DNA from: an uncultured Clostridia bacterium
Lineage (GTDB): Bacteria > Bacillota > Clostridia > TANB77 > UBA1234
Length of the DNA: 14,982 nt
Direction: 5' to 3'
Assembly: GCA_934149305.1 (NCBI GenBank)
Contig: CAKPEF010000025.1
Location: 1-14,982 of the forward strand
A model generated the notes under the pieces. That model worked only from the letters and a program-made list of their open reading frames with translations. It had not been told where the DNA came from and did not search any database. Positions within the stretch are counted from its first letter, which is position 1; every line of letters starts with the position of its first letter. Shown here piece after piece: positions 6,001 through 13,860 of the stretch. The position numbers and the translations under genes are program-made.

Positions 6001-6048
6001 TTAAGTATGTATTTCTATTATTGTAGCATACTTAACATAAAAAGTCAA
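6001..6048 (-). promoter_or_regulatory. Promoter with operator-like inverted repeat
   Basis: On the minus strand, TTGACT (6048-6043) and TACAAT (6025-6020) are 17 bp apart, the strongest promoter match in the window. A perfect 9-bp inverted repeat, TTAAGTATG (6001-6009) and CATACTTAA (6027-6035), brackets the -10 box and the start site. That is where a repressor dimer would block transcription. Confidence 0.7.
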
Positions 6049-6054
6049 CTATTT

Positions 6055-6279
6055 TTGCTGCTATTCAAATTTATATATTTTATCTTCGCAAAAAGTTTTC
6101 ATTTTTTAGATCTCAAACAGCTTCGCTTAGCAATATGTGATGTTCTTAGCATAAAGATTTGTCTTTTGAAGTCTTATGTCTTGCTCATGCTAAAGAACAT
6201 CCATAGTGCTTGGCGAAGAACTCGCCTTCAAAAATGAAACTCTTTTTACTCGAACATATATAAATTTGAATAGCAACAA
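6055..6279. repeat. Palindromic MITE-like element, about 225 bp
   Basis: The ends are near-perfect inverted repeats. Positions 6055-6078 and 6256-6279 match over 24 bp with one mismatch, including 19 perfect base pairs (6060-6078 with 6256-6274, starting GCTATTCAAATTTATATAT). The similarity continues inward: TTCATTTTT near 6098-6106 mirrors AAAAATGAA near 6230-6238. CTTCGCTTAGCAATATG (6121-6137) mirrors the sequence ending GGCGAAG (6212-6218), and TGTTCTTAGCAT mirrors ATGCTAAAGAACA. The whole can fold into one long imperfect hairpin. An open frame crossing it is a by-product of the repeat, not a gene. No clear target-site duplication is visible. Confidence 0.7.
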
Positions 6280-6327
6280 TACTAATATTACCTCCAAAAT
6301 ATTTGTCGTTTTTTCAAATTTTTACCT

Positions 6328-6355
6328 TTGTATATTCTGATTATTGTGGTAATAT
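6328..6355 (+). promoter_or_regulatory. Possible promoter for polC
   Basis: TTGTAT (6328-6333) and TAATAT (6350-6355) are 16 bp apart, about 30 bp before the start codon. The match is moderate. Confidence 0.35.
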
Positions 6356-6384
6356 TTATATGGAGTATTTTTTGGAGGACTTAA

Positions 6385-9300
6385 ATGATGGATAATAATG
6401 AAGTTAATTGGGGAGAAGTAATTGATTTCTTCTCTAAAAAATATATATCACTTAGAGCAATGCTTATGGGTAGTGAAATTAGTGTCGAAAACGATAATAT
6501 AAATGTTATGCTTAAATCGAAAGGTAAATTTATGTTGGAGCAAAAAAATGCTAACAAAACTATTAGTGAATTTTTGCATAATACAACAGGTAAAACATAT
6601 AGCATTGCTTTTCTTGAACCTGATAAAATTGAGCAATGTGAAAACAAAGAAGAAACTATTATAAAAAATATTTTGGCAGAGAATGCAAAACTTGCTGAAG
6701 AGCATGCAAAGAATCCACCTAAAGAAGTAAAGCAAGATGTACCAAACATGAAGATGGGTTTTGCGCCTAAGCAAAATTCAGATAATGCAAAGCCAAATTT
6801 CGTGCCACAACAAAATTGGAACAATAATCAAAATGCAGAAAATCAAGGAGAAAAGAGAGCTCCTAGAAAGCGTTCAATGGCATATATAGAAAACGAAGAA
6901 AATCTTATTTACAAAGGTTATAGAGACACAAAAGATCCAAAGGATGTTAAGATAATAAATCTATCGCCAGAGCAACCGGGGGTAATTATAAAAGGTAAGA
7001 TTAGTAATTATGATAGCAGAGAAACGAAAAATGGTGGTTTCTTAATATCTTTTGATATCTATGATGGTACTAGTTCTATAAATGTCAAAGCGTTTTTGAA
7101 AGCTAATGAATTTTCTGAGGTTAATCCTAAAATGAAATCTGTTAAAGCCGTTAGACTTGTTGGAACATATGAATATAATACTTTTTCAAAAGAGTTTGGT
7201 GTTATAGCAGATTCGCTTGAAGAGACAACGATTGAAGAGCACATTAGAATGGATAATTCAGAGGAGAAGCGTGTTGAGCTTCATATGCATACGCAAATGA
7301 GCACAATGGACGGAATGACTTCTGCAACTGACCTTATAAAAAGGGCGATTAAATGGGGACACAAGGCAATTGCAGTTACAGACCATGGCGTTGTACAAGC
7401 ATTTCCAGAGGCTAAAAAAGCTGCAAAAGATTCAGATATCAAAATCATTTATGGTGTTGAAGCATACTTAGTACCTGATAGGCTTACTTCAATAAATAAC
7501 GGTAAAAATCAAAATATTGATGACATTGTTTATTCGGTACTAGATATTGAAACAACAGGACTTTCAAAGCAAACAGAAAAAATAACAGAGTTTGGTATTA
7601 TGAAAGTAAAGAATGGTGAAGTTATTGATACTTTTGAATGTTTTGTAAATCCTGAAAAGCCAATACCACCAAGAGTTGTAGAAGTAACCAATATTACAGA
7701 TGACATGGTAAAAGATGCCGAAACAATAGATAAAGTTTTGCCAAAAGTATTAGAGTTCGTTGGTGATTCTGTAATTGTTGCACATAATGCTGATTTTGAT
7801 GTTGGTTTTATAAAGTATAATGCAGAAAAATTGGGATTAGAGTTTGACAATACATATATTGATACACTTGCACTTGCAAAAGAATTGTTTCCCAATTTTA
7901 AAAAGTATAAATTGGGAATTATAGCTGAGAATTTAAATATAGAAGTTGATGTTGCACATAGAGCGCTAGCTGATGTTGATACACTTGTAAAAGTTTTTAA
8001 TGTGATGCTTAAGATGCTTGCGGAAAAAGAAATACATACATTAAACGAAGTCGACGATAAATTATCAGAAGGCATAAATTTTAAAACATTGCCATCCTAT
8101 CATGCAATAATACTTGCAACAAATAAAGTTGGTCTTAAAAATTTGTATAAGTTAATATCAATATCTCATTTAGACTATTTTTATAAAAAGCCTAAAATAC
8201 TAAAAAGCATATACAAGCAATATTCAGAAGGCTTAATAATAGGTAGTGCATGCGAGCAAGGAGAACTATATAGAGCAATTGTTGAAGATAAACCTGAAGA
8301 AGAAATTGAAGCAATTGCAGATTTTTATGATTATCTAGAAATTCAGCCTTTAGGTAACAATATGTTTATGGTTAGAAATGGCACTGTTACAGGTGTTGAT
8401 GTTTTAAAAGATTTTAATAAGAGAATTGTAGATTTAGCGGATAAACAAGGAAAGCCATGTGTTGCAACATGTGATGTGCATTTTATGGATCCTGAAGATG
8501 AAATATATAGAAGAATTTTGCAAGCAGGACAAGGCTACGAAGACGCAGATGAGCAACCACCTTTGTATTTAAGAACAACAGAAGAAATGCTAAAGGAATT
8601 TGATTATTTAGGCGAAGAAAAAGCCTATGAAGTTGTTGTTACAAATACAAATAAAGTTGCAGATATGTGCGAAAAAATTAGTCCAATAGCCGACTACAAA
8701 GCTACTCCTCACATTGATGGATGCGAAGACATGATTAGAAATATAACAATGAAAAGAGCAGTAGAATTGTATGGAGATCCACTTCCAGAGATAGTAAAAG
8801 CAAGAATAGATAAAGAACTTGAATCTATTATAAAAAATGGTTTCTCCGTTATGTATATTATTGCGCAGAAGCTAGTTGCTAAATCAAATGAAGATGGATA
8901 CTTGGTTGGTTCAAGAGGTAGTGTTGGTTCCTCATTTGTTGCTAACATGACAGGAATAACTGAAGTTAATTCACTTCCACCACATTATAGATGCCCAAAG
9001 TGTAAGTATTCAGATTTCACTGACTATGGAATAAAAAATGGATTCGATTTGCCAGATAAGATTTGTCCAAATTGTGGTGAAAAATTAGCTAAAGATGGTA
9101 TGGATATTCCGTTTGAAACATTCTTGGGATTTGATGGAGATAAAGAGCCTGATATAGACCTTAACTTCTCTGGTGAATATCAAGCGAAAGCACATAGGTA
9201 CACAGAGGTTATATTCGGTAAAGGAACAACATTTAAGGCAGGAACAATAGGCACAATAGCGGATAAAACAGCATTTGGATACGTTAAAAAATATTATGAA

Positions 9301-10578
9301 GAGAGACATATACCAGTTAACAATGCAGAAATAACAAGACTAGCATTAGGTTGTACAGGTGTTAAGAGAACAACAGGACAGCACCCAGGTGGAATTATAG
9401 TAGTTCCAATGGGTAACGAAATTTATGAGTTCTGTCCAGTACAGCACCCAGCAGATGACCCCGATACAGATATAAAAACAACACACTTCGATTATCACTC
9501 AATAGACCAGAACCTATTGAAACTTGATATACTAGGCCATGATGACCCTACAATGATAAGAATGCTTCAAGATATAACAGGTGTGGACCCACAAAAAATA
9601 CCACTAGATGATAAAGAGACAATGTCAATATTTTGCTCGACAGAAGCACTTGGCGTAACACCAGAGCAAATTCATTCAGAAGTTGGAACATATGGTGTGC
9701 CAGAGTTTGGTACAAAATTTGTTCGAGGAATGTTAGTAGATACAAAGCCAACACTTTTCGAAGAATTGCTTAGAATATCAGGACTTTCTCATGGTACAGA
9801 TGTGTGGCTAAACAATGCTCAAACACTAATTGAAGATGGAACAATAAAATTGGAAGACGCAATATGTACAAGAGATGATATAATGCTTTACTTAATAAAA
9901 CAAGGGTTGCCACCAAAACCTTCATTTAAGATAATGGAATCAGTTCGTAAAGGAAAAGGCTTATCGGAAGAGCAGGAAACACTTATGAAAGAAAATAATG
10001 TTCCTGATTGGTACATAGCATCTTGCAAAAAGATTAAATACATGTTCCCTAAAGCCCATGCTGCGGCTTATGTAACGATGGCTTTTAGAATTGCATGGTT
10101 TAAAGTGCATATTCCACTTGCTTACTATGCTGCATTCTATTCAATAAGAGCCGATGAATTTGATAGCGATTGCATGATATATGGAAAAGAAAAAGTTATA
10201 AACAAAATGCGTGAAATAGATATACAAGGTAATGCAGCCTCAACAAAAGACAAAAATATGTATTCAATATTAGAATTAGTCCTAGAAATGTATGAAAGAG
10301 GATTTAGCTTCTTACCAATAGACTTATATGAATCAGATGCAAAGAAATTTAAAATAGAGGGCAATCAAATAAGACCACCACTAAATAGTATAGGAGGCCT
10401 TGGAACCGTTGCAGCAGAGAATATTCAAAGAGCAAGAGAAGTCGATGGAAAATTTACATCAGTAGAAGAATTAAAAATAAGATGTGGAATAGGTAAATCA
10501 ACAGTAGAGCTACTAGAAAAATCAGGTTGCTTAAAAGGAATGATGTTAAGCAATCAGATGAGCTTATTTACTTTTTAA
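6385..10578 (+). CDS. polC: DNA polymerase III alpha subunit, PolC type
   Basis: PolC is the main replicative polymerase of low-GC Gram-positives, with built-in 3'-5' proofreading. The 1397 residues hold, in order, an N-terminal domain; a low-complexity N/Q-rich linker (about 120-165); an OB domain (about 185-285); the first part of the PHP domain with HMH at 300-302; an inserted DnaQ-like exonuclease with D387 and E389 (LDIETTG), D470 (HNADFD), H525 and D530 (HRALADVD); the rest of the PHP domain; then the polymerase core. The core has a zinc finger (C870, C873, C894, C897), the catalytic pair D923 and D925 in EPDIDLNFSGEYQ, and D1048 in LKLDILGHDDP. It ends in QMSLFTF, a beta-clamp binding motif. 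GGAGG (6374-6378) precedes tandem ATGs at 6385 and 6388, and either could be used. The gene appears intact and is its own transcription unit. Confidence 0.97.
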   Translation: MMDNNEVNWGEVIDFFSKKYISLRAMLMGSEISVENDNINVMLKSKGKFMLEQKNANKTISEFLHNTTGKTYSIAFLEPDKIEQCENKEETIIKNILAENAKLAEEHAKNPPKEVKQDVPNMKMGFAPKQNSDNAKPNFVPQQNWNNNQNAENQGEKRAPRKRSMAYIENEENLIYKGYRDTKDPKDVKIINLSPEQPGVIIKGKISNYDSRETKNGGFLISFDIYDGTSSINVKAFLKANEFSEVNPKMKSVKAVRLVGTYEYNTFSKEFGVIADSLEETTIEEHIRMDNSEEKRVELHMHTQMSTMDGMTSATDLIKRAIKWGHKAIAVTDHGVVQAFPEAKKAAKDSDIKIIYGVEAYLVPDRLTSINNGKNQNIDDIVYSVLDIETTGLSKQTEKITEFGIMKVKNGEVIDTFECFVNPEKPIPPRVVEVTNITDDMVKDAETIDKVLPKVLEFVGDSVIVAHNADFDVGFIKYNAEKLGLEFDNTYIDTLALAKELFPNFKKYKLGIIAENLNIEVDVAHRALADVDTLVKVFNVMLKMLAEKEIHTLNEVDDKLSEGINFKTLPSYHAIILATNKVGLKNLYKLISISHLDYFYKKPKILKSIYKQYSEGLIIGSACEQGELYRAIVEDKPEEEIEAIADFYDYLEIQPLGNNMFMVRNGTVTGVDVLKDFNKRIVDLADKQGKPCVATCDVHFMDPEDEIYRRILQAGQGYEDADEQPPLYLRTTEEMLKEFDYLGEEKAYEVVVTNTNKVADMCEKISPIADYKATPHIDGCEDMIRNITMKRAVELYGDPLPEIVKARIDKELESIIKNGFSVMYIIAQKLVAKSNEDGYLVGSRGSVGSSFVANMTGITEVNSLPPHYRCPKCKYSDFTDYGIKNGFDLPDKICPNCGEKLAKDGMDIPFETFLGFDGDKEPDIDLNFSGEYQAKAHRYTEVIFGKGTTFKAGTIGTIADKTAFGYVKKYYEERHIPVNNAEITRLALGCTGVKRTTGQHPGGIIVVPMGNEIYEFCPVQHPADDPDTDIKTTHFDYHSIDQNLLKLDILGHDDPTMIRMLQDITGVDPQKIPLDDKETMSIFCSTEALGVTPEQIHSEVGTYGVPEFGTKFVRGMLVDTKPTLFEELLRISGLSHGTDVWLNNAQTLIEDGTIKLEDAICTRDDIMLYLIKQGLPPKPSFKIMESVRKGKGLSEEQETLMKENNVPDWYIASCKKIKYMFPKAHAAAYVTMAFRIAWFKVHIPLAYYAAFYSIRADEFDSDCMIYGKEKVINKMREIDIQGNAASTKDKNMYSILELVLEMYERGFSFLPIDLYESDAKKFKIEGNQIRPPLNSIGGLGTVAAENIQRAREVDGKFTSVEELKIRCGIGKSTVELLEKSGCLKGMMLSNQMSLFTF

Positions 10579-10593
10579 ATACATATATTAGAT

Positions 10594-10628
10594 AAGTCAC
10601 TTCAAAAATGGGGGTGACTTGTTTTTTA
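10594..10628 (+). terminator. Terminator of polC
   Basis: AAGTCAC (10594-10600) and GTGACTT (10614-10620) form a 7-bp stem with a 13-nt loop, followed by GTTTTTTATT. Confidence 0.75.
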
Positions 10629-10831
10629 TTATAGTAAAAAGTGTGGAGATATATTGAATATTCCCAATATAAAGTTTTGAAGATAAAAGACGTTAAGTCA
10701 TACGGAAGATTGTGCTTGTAGAGAATTAAAACTAAAATTATGTTTATTAAATATGTTTGATATGCAAAAATTTTTTTGCTTACGGAAACGGGAAATTAGC
10801 CTATTTCAACGGTTTTACAGGCTAATATTGC
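10629..10831. other. Gene-free spacer with two hairpins
   Basis: No gene, tRNA or known riboswitch was seen here. TATATTG (10650-10656) and CAATATA (10665-10671) form a small dyad. ATTAGCCT (10795-10802) and AGGCTAAT (10819-10826) form an 8-bp stem whose loop contains CAACGGTTTTAC. The second hairpin lies just upstream of the promoter at 10832 and is outside the predicted transcript, so it would act on DNA or belong to a remnant element. Confidence 0.4.
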
Positions 10832-10860
10832 TTTACTCAATATGCAAATTATGGTAAAAT
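10832..10860 (+). promoter_or_regulatory. Promoter for the DUF975-like gene
   Basis: TTTACT (10832-10837) and TAAAAT (10855-10860) are 17 bp apart. The leader to the ATG at 10959 is about 90 nt. Confidence 0.5.
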
Positions 10861-10958
10861 AGAATACATAAATAAACAAAATGTAAAACTCAAATTAGTA
10901 TGTTCTAGTCAAAGCAAGGCAGGGTAGTGCAAATTAACTTATAAAAGGGGGAGTTATT

Positions 10959-12059
10959 ATGCGAAAAAGTAAAGAAATAGCACAAGAAGTAAGAAAAAGT
11001 TTGAAAGGCAATTTAGGAAATGCAGGATTCACATATTTTATTTATCTTATCTTTATGTTTCTGCTTTCATTTGGAATAGCAATAGGAGTAGAACCTTTTA
11101 TTGCTAAATTAGCGCAAGATAAACCTATTATATCAGCTGTTATTTTGTTAGTTATCGAAATAGTAGTAGCAATTATAGGAATGGCAATATTCTATGGGTG
11201 CTTGGTTGTTTTAATAAAGCTTAAGAGAGGTGAAAAAGTATCAGTATTTAGTTGCATTCCAGAAGGATTAAAGAAAATACATAAAGTATTTGCAGTTAAT
11301 TTTTGGATTTCACTTAAACTATTAGTTTGGATTGTTGTTTTGGTTGGTGTTACTTTTGGAGTACAATATCTAGATAGTCTAGATCAAAAGTTATATGTTG
11401 AAAACTGGCAAATAGAATATGAAACTCGTAATATAGAAAGGCAAATTACTGATCTTGGAGAATATGAGTATTATTCATATAAGTGGGATATGCGTAAAAA
11501 TGGTAAAGAATATCTTGAAAAAAATGAATGGCTAACAGAAAATGGATATGATGATGAAAAAGTTTCACTAGAATCAAAACTAGAAGAGCTAAAGCTAAAA
11601 GCTGATGATATTGAAAAGACACGAGAAAAGTTAGACAGAATAATGGTACCAGTTGGAATAACAGCTATTGTACTTATATTGGTATCATTTATTATGCTTA
11701 CAATTCAAAGCTATAAATATATCCTTTCACTTATTATATTATATGATAATCCGGACTTGTCTGGTCATAAAATTGTAAATAAATCTCGTGACATGATGAA
11801 AGGAAGAAAAGGCAAATTATTTGGAATACAGCTTAAATATGTGTTGTTGGCGATATTGATAACAATATTGTTTGTAATTGTGCTAGGGATGATTGGTATG
11901 GTATTTGGGCTTGCTACCTATAAAATTTGCGAAACAGTTTATGAGGTTGTAGTAACAATATTATTAGCTATGTATATGCAGATGGCTAATATATGTTTCT
12001 ATGAAGAAATAATTAGCGAAGAAAAAGAGAAAGAACTAGATGAAGTGGGAATTGTATAA
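10959..12059 (+). CDS. DUF975-like integral membrane protein
   Basis: This 366-residue membrane protein starts with the basic amphipathic segment RKSKEIAQEVRKSLKGNLGN, followed by membrane helices near 24-45, 58-86, 113-135, 229-255, 290-317 and 325-346. The block YKYILSLIILYDNPDLSGHK...SRDMMKGRKGKLFGIQLKY (252-294) is the signature of DUF975 proteins, whose function is unknown. Unlike typical short members, it has a charged insert at about 140-230 (KLEELKLKADDIEKTREKLD), with heptad-like spacing that could form a coiled coil. GGGGGAG (10947-10953) lies 5 bp before the ATG. It is monocistronic, with its own promoter and a hairpin terminator. A role in envelope stress or membrane remodelling is possible but not shown by the sequence. 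Confidence 0.75.
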   Translation: MRKSKEIAQEVRKSLKGNLGNAGFTYFIYLIFMFLLSFGIAIGVEPFIAKLAQDKPIISAVILLVIEIVVAIIGMAIFYGCLVVLIKLKRGEKVSVFSCIPEGLKKIHKVFAVNFWISLKLLVWIVVLVGVTFGVQYLDSLDQKLYVENWQIEYETRNIERQITDLGEYEYYSYKWDMRKNGKEYLEKNEWLTENGYDDEKVSLESKLEELKLKADDIEKTREKLDRIMVPVGITAIVLILVSFIMLTIQSYKYILSLIILYDNPDLSGHKIVNKSRDMMKGRKGKLFGIQLKYVLLAILITILFVIVLGMIGMVFGLATYKICETVYEVVVTILLAMYMQMANICFYEEIISEEKEKELDEVGIV

Positions 12060-12071
12060 AAAGTGCTAATT

Positions 12072-12106
12072 CAAAAGGTCATCTACCTAGTTAAGATGAC
12101 CTTTTG
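12072..12106 (+). terminator. Terminator of the DUF975-like gene
   Basis: CAAAAGGTCATCT (12072-12084) pairs perfectly with AGATGACCTTTTG (12094-12106). The T run is inside the stem end, and the sequence after it is only moderately T-rich. The A-rich left arm makes it usable in both directions. Confidence 0.75.
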
Positions 12107-12183
12107 TTAGTATTGATGGAATATAATTTATAATAAATATTTATATTTTATTATGATGAAAGTCAATTGAAGTAAAAAAGCTA

Positions 12184-12210
12184 TTGCAAATTACATATTT
12201 ATGGTATAAT
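12184..12210 (+). promoter_or_regulatory. Promoter for the DUF1294 gene
   Basis: TTGCAA (12184-12189) and TATAAT (12205-12210) are 15 bp apart. TGG directly before TATAAT gives an extended -10, which can offset the short spacer. Confidence 0.6.
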
Positions 12211-12253
12211 TAAAGTATTCTAATGATAATGTTGAAAGGCGGTGTATTTAAAA

Positions 12254-12628
12254 TTGGCAGAAAATGAAGTGGTTGATAAAATTTTTAGCGGAATTTTGAC
12301 ACCAATATTAGCCGTAATAAAATGGTTAGTTGGTACAATTTTTTCAAGCAGAGCAATGCTTATTATTGTTTTTATTATAATGATAAACTTAATTGCGATA
12401 TTGCTTATGAAAAAAGACAAAGAGTATGCCGAAAAAGGCGAAAGAAGAATTAGAGAAGCCACTTTACTACTTGTCGCACTAATGGGTGGCTCATTTGGAA
12501 TGTATTTTGCTATGTTTAAATATAAGCACAAAACATTGCATAGAAAATTTAGCATAGGTGTTCCTGTAATTATAATGTTACAGTTTGCATATATGACATA
12601 TGCTGTGCTGAAGGGAATACTGGCGTAA
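12254..12628 (+). CDS. DUF1294 small membrane protein
   Basis: This 124-residue membrane protein belongs to the DUF1294 family. The diagnostic block runs from about 42: MINLIAILLMKKDKEYAEKG, then ERRIREATLLLVALMGGSFG, then a KHKTLHRKFSIGVP segment. Two or three further helices frame it. The biochemical role of the family is unknown. I chose the TTG at 12254 as start because AAAGGCGGTG (12235-12244) is the ribosome binding site and overlaps a possible GTG start at 12242, which would add four residues. Compared with minimal members it has an amphipathic N-terminal extension (DKIFSGILTPILAVIKWLVG). The gene has its own promoter, and a copy of the MITE-like repeat lies after it. Confidence 0.85.
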   Translation: MAENEVVDKIFSGILTPILAVIKWLVGTIFSSRAMLIIVFIIMINLIAILLMKKDKEYAEKGERRIREATLLLVALMGGSFGMYFAMFKYKHKTLHRKFSIGVPVIIMLQFAYMTYAVLKGILA

Positions 12629-12677
12629 ATATAGGCGCAAACATTTTATTTTCGATCATAAGAGAAATTTATAAGAA

Positions 12678-12774
12678 GGTAGTGTAAAACTAATTTATGA
12701 AAAAATATAAAATAATTGATGCAGCTTAAGCTTAAGTGTGTTCCACGAAAATATTACAATTAGTAAACACAACC
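12678..12774 (+). repeat. MITE-like repeat, copy D (nearly full length)
   Basis: It begins GGTAGTGTAAAACTAATTTA, carries the shared core AGCTTAAGCTTAA (12723-12735) and GTGTTCCACGAAAAT, and ends ATTAGTAAACACAACC. The two ends are imperfect inverted repeats (GGTAGTGTAAAACTAATT against GGTTGTGTTTACTAATT). This is the same family as copy A at 3624-3712, about 9 kb away. It occupies the upstream region of the lipoprotein gene and may supply or disturb its promoter. Confidence 0.6.
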
Positions 12775-12797
12775 TATAAGAAAGGTGAGAGGAGAGT

Positions 12798-13793
12798 ATG
12801 AAAAAAATATTATTAGTGATATCTGTGATATCGGTTTTATTTTTAGCTGGTTGTGGTGTGAATCATGATAATGATATGGATAATATAATAGATAATAGAG
12901 AACCTCAAGTGCAGGCTTCTGGTGAGAGTATAGGAAATGATTCAAAGCCAAATTCAGATATAGAAAAGTACAAATTATCTGATGACTATTATATTTCTGG
13001 TGAAAAACTTAATGAAACTAATAGTTTAATGCATTTTGGCTGGGAGAATTCTGGAGACAGATTTGAAGCGCATAATTTGGTAGAAAGTGATGGAATACAA
13101 TTTGACATAACATGCGAAGAAAGGGAGTCTACTGGAGAGGAAAAGACAGATATTCATTATTATTATGTTAAAGTTAATGGAGAACTAATAGAATTTAATG
13201 ATAGGCAGTGTATTGGTAGTGGTAAATTTGGCAATATGTGGGTAGTAGATCTAGACAAAACTGATCAATATAAAGAAATAGTTATAGAAGAATCAGATGG
13301 TGTAGATAGTTATATATACATATACAGACTTTCAAAAGATGGGTTAAAAGTATTGTTTAGCAAATATGTTTATGAAGATGATTTAATAATGGCCAATGAC
13401 AAATTGATTTTAACCAATTATCTTAATAGTTTAGATAAAAAAATTACTATTGGATATTACGCATATGATGATGGTGAGTTTAAATATGTAGATAGACTAG
13501 CAACTGGCAAAAAAATAAAAGATGAGGAAGGAATGCTTCCAAGCGATTTTCAAAAACAAGAATTTGATTTATGCATAGCATATGATGGTAAAACTGGTAT
13601 TGAGGGAACTTTCAACTTAGTTAAGTATGATAACAATATAAATAAAGATGAATATGGAATATATTATAGACAACCTAAATACACAGTTCGATTAGTAAAT
13701 GATATTGTATACTATAAAAATGATGGAACAACAGAAGTTATATTACCTGCAGGAACAGTATTAGAAAATGTTGAAGATGGCTATCAAGGATGA
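12798..13793 (+). CDS. Lipoprotein of unknown function
   Basis: This 331-residue predicted secreted lipoprotein has KK after the initiator methionine, a hydrophobic stretch and the lipobox LAGC, with C19 as the lipidated cysteine. The next part (about 22-55) is a low-complexity, acidic and asparagine-rich linker typical of surface lipoproteins. The mature domain is soluble and rich in charged and aromatic residues. It has segments such as DSYIYIYRLSKDGLKVLFSK and a C-terminal stretch YTVRLVNDIVYYKNDGTTEV, suggesting beta-strands, but I do not recognise a family. GAGGAGAG (about 12788-12795) precedes the ATG. It follows a repeat element and has no obvious terminator before hpf, so some read-through into hpf is possible. 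Confidence 0.8.
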   Translation: MKKILLVISVISVLFLAGCGVNHDNDMDNIIDNREPQVQASGESIGNDSKPNSDIEKYKLSDDYYISGEKLNETNSLMHFGWENSGDRFEAHNLVESDGIQFDITCEERESTGEEKTDIHYYYVKVNGELIEFNDRQCIGSGKFGNMWVVDLDKTDQYKEIVIEESDGVDSYIYIYRLSKDGLKVLFSKYVYEDDLIMANDKLILTNYLNSLDKKITIGYYAYDDGEFKYVDRLATGKKIKDEEGMLPSDFQKQEFDLCIAYDGKTGIEGTFNLVKYDNNINKDEYGIYYRQPKYTVRLVNDIVYYKNDGTTEVILPAGTVLENVEDGYQG

Positions 13794-13809
13794 TAAAATG
13801 TGATATGGT

Positions 13810-13839
13810 TTGAAGATTTATATGTATTGTAAATATTTT
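13810..13839 (+). promoter_or_regulatory. Possible promoter for hpf
   Basis: TTGAAG (13810-13815) and TATTTT (13834-13839) are 18 bp apart. The -10 match is weak, so hpf may also be read from the lipoprotein gene. Confidence 0.3.
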
Positions 13840-13860
13840 AATTTATTAGGAGGAATTATT

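Larger units (their letters stand above)
5783..6013 (-). ncRNA. Predicted small transcript with a structured leader
   Basis: A minus-strand promoter at 6020-6048 and a strong terminator at 5783-5839 define an RNA of about 230 nt that carries no normal-size gene. The leader can fold: TATCTG (5990-5985) pairs with CAGATA (5964-5959), enclosing ATAC paired with GTAT. Further on are AGGAGAAAATTCCGATGATG, with AGGAG 9 bp before an ATG at 5921, and AAGGAGGCAGTATG before an ATG at 5856. Both starts lead only to very short peptides (12 and 5 residues). The layout fits a type I toxin mRNA, a small regulatory RNA or the decayed remains of either. No antisense promoter is clear. Confidence 0.6.

Noticed and set aside
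6007..6237. Plus-strand open frame of 76 codons
   Set aside because: It lies across the palindromic element and the small-RNA promoter, has no ribosome binding site, and its composition reflects the AT-rich inverted repeat.
10640..10958. Riboswitch or T-box before the DUF975-like gene
   Set aside because: No conserved core of a known riboswitch was seen, and the main hairpin lies upstream of the predicted transcription start.
12242..12253. GTG 12242 as the DUF1294 start
   Set aside because: The GTG overlaps the only ribosome binding site, which is at proper distance from the TTG at 12254.
13810..13860. 17-residue N-terminal extension of HPF from TTG 13810
   Set aside because: The AGGAGG at 13848-13853 would be inside the gene, and the family starts with the MNIKVTGKN-type sequence at 13861.
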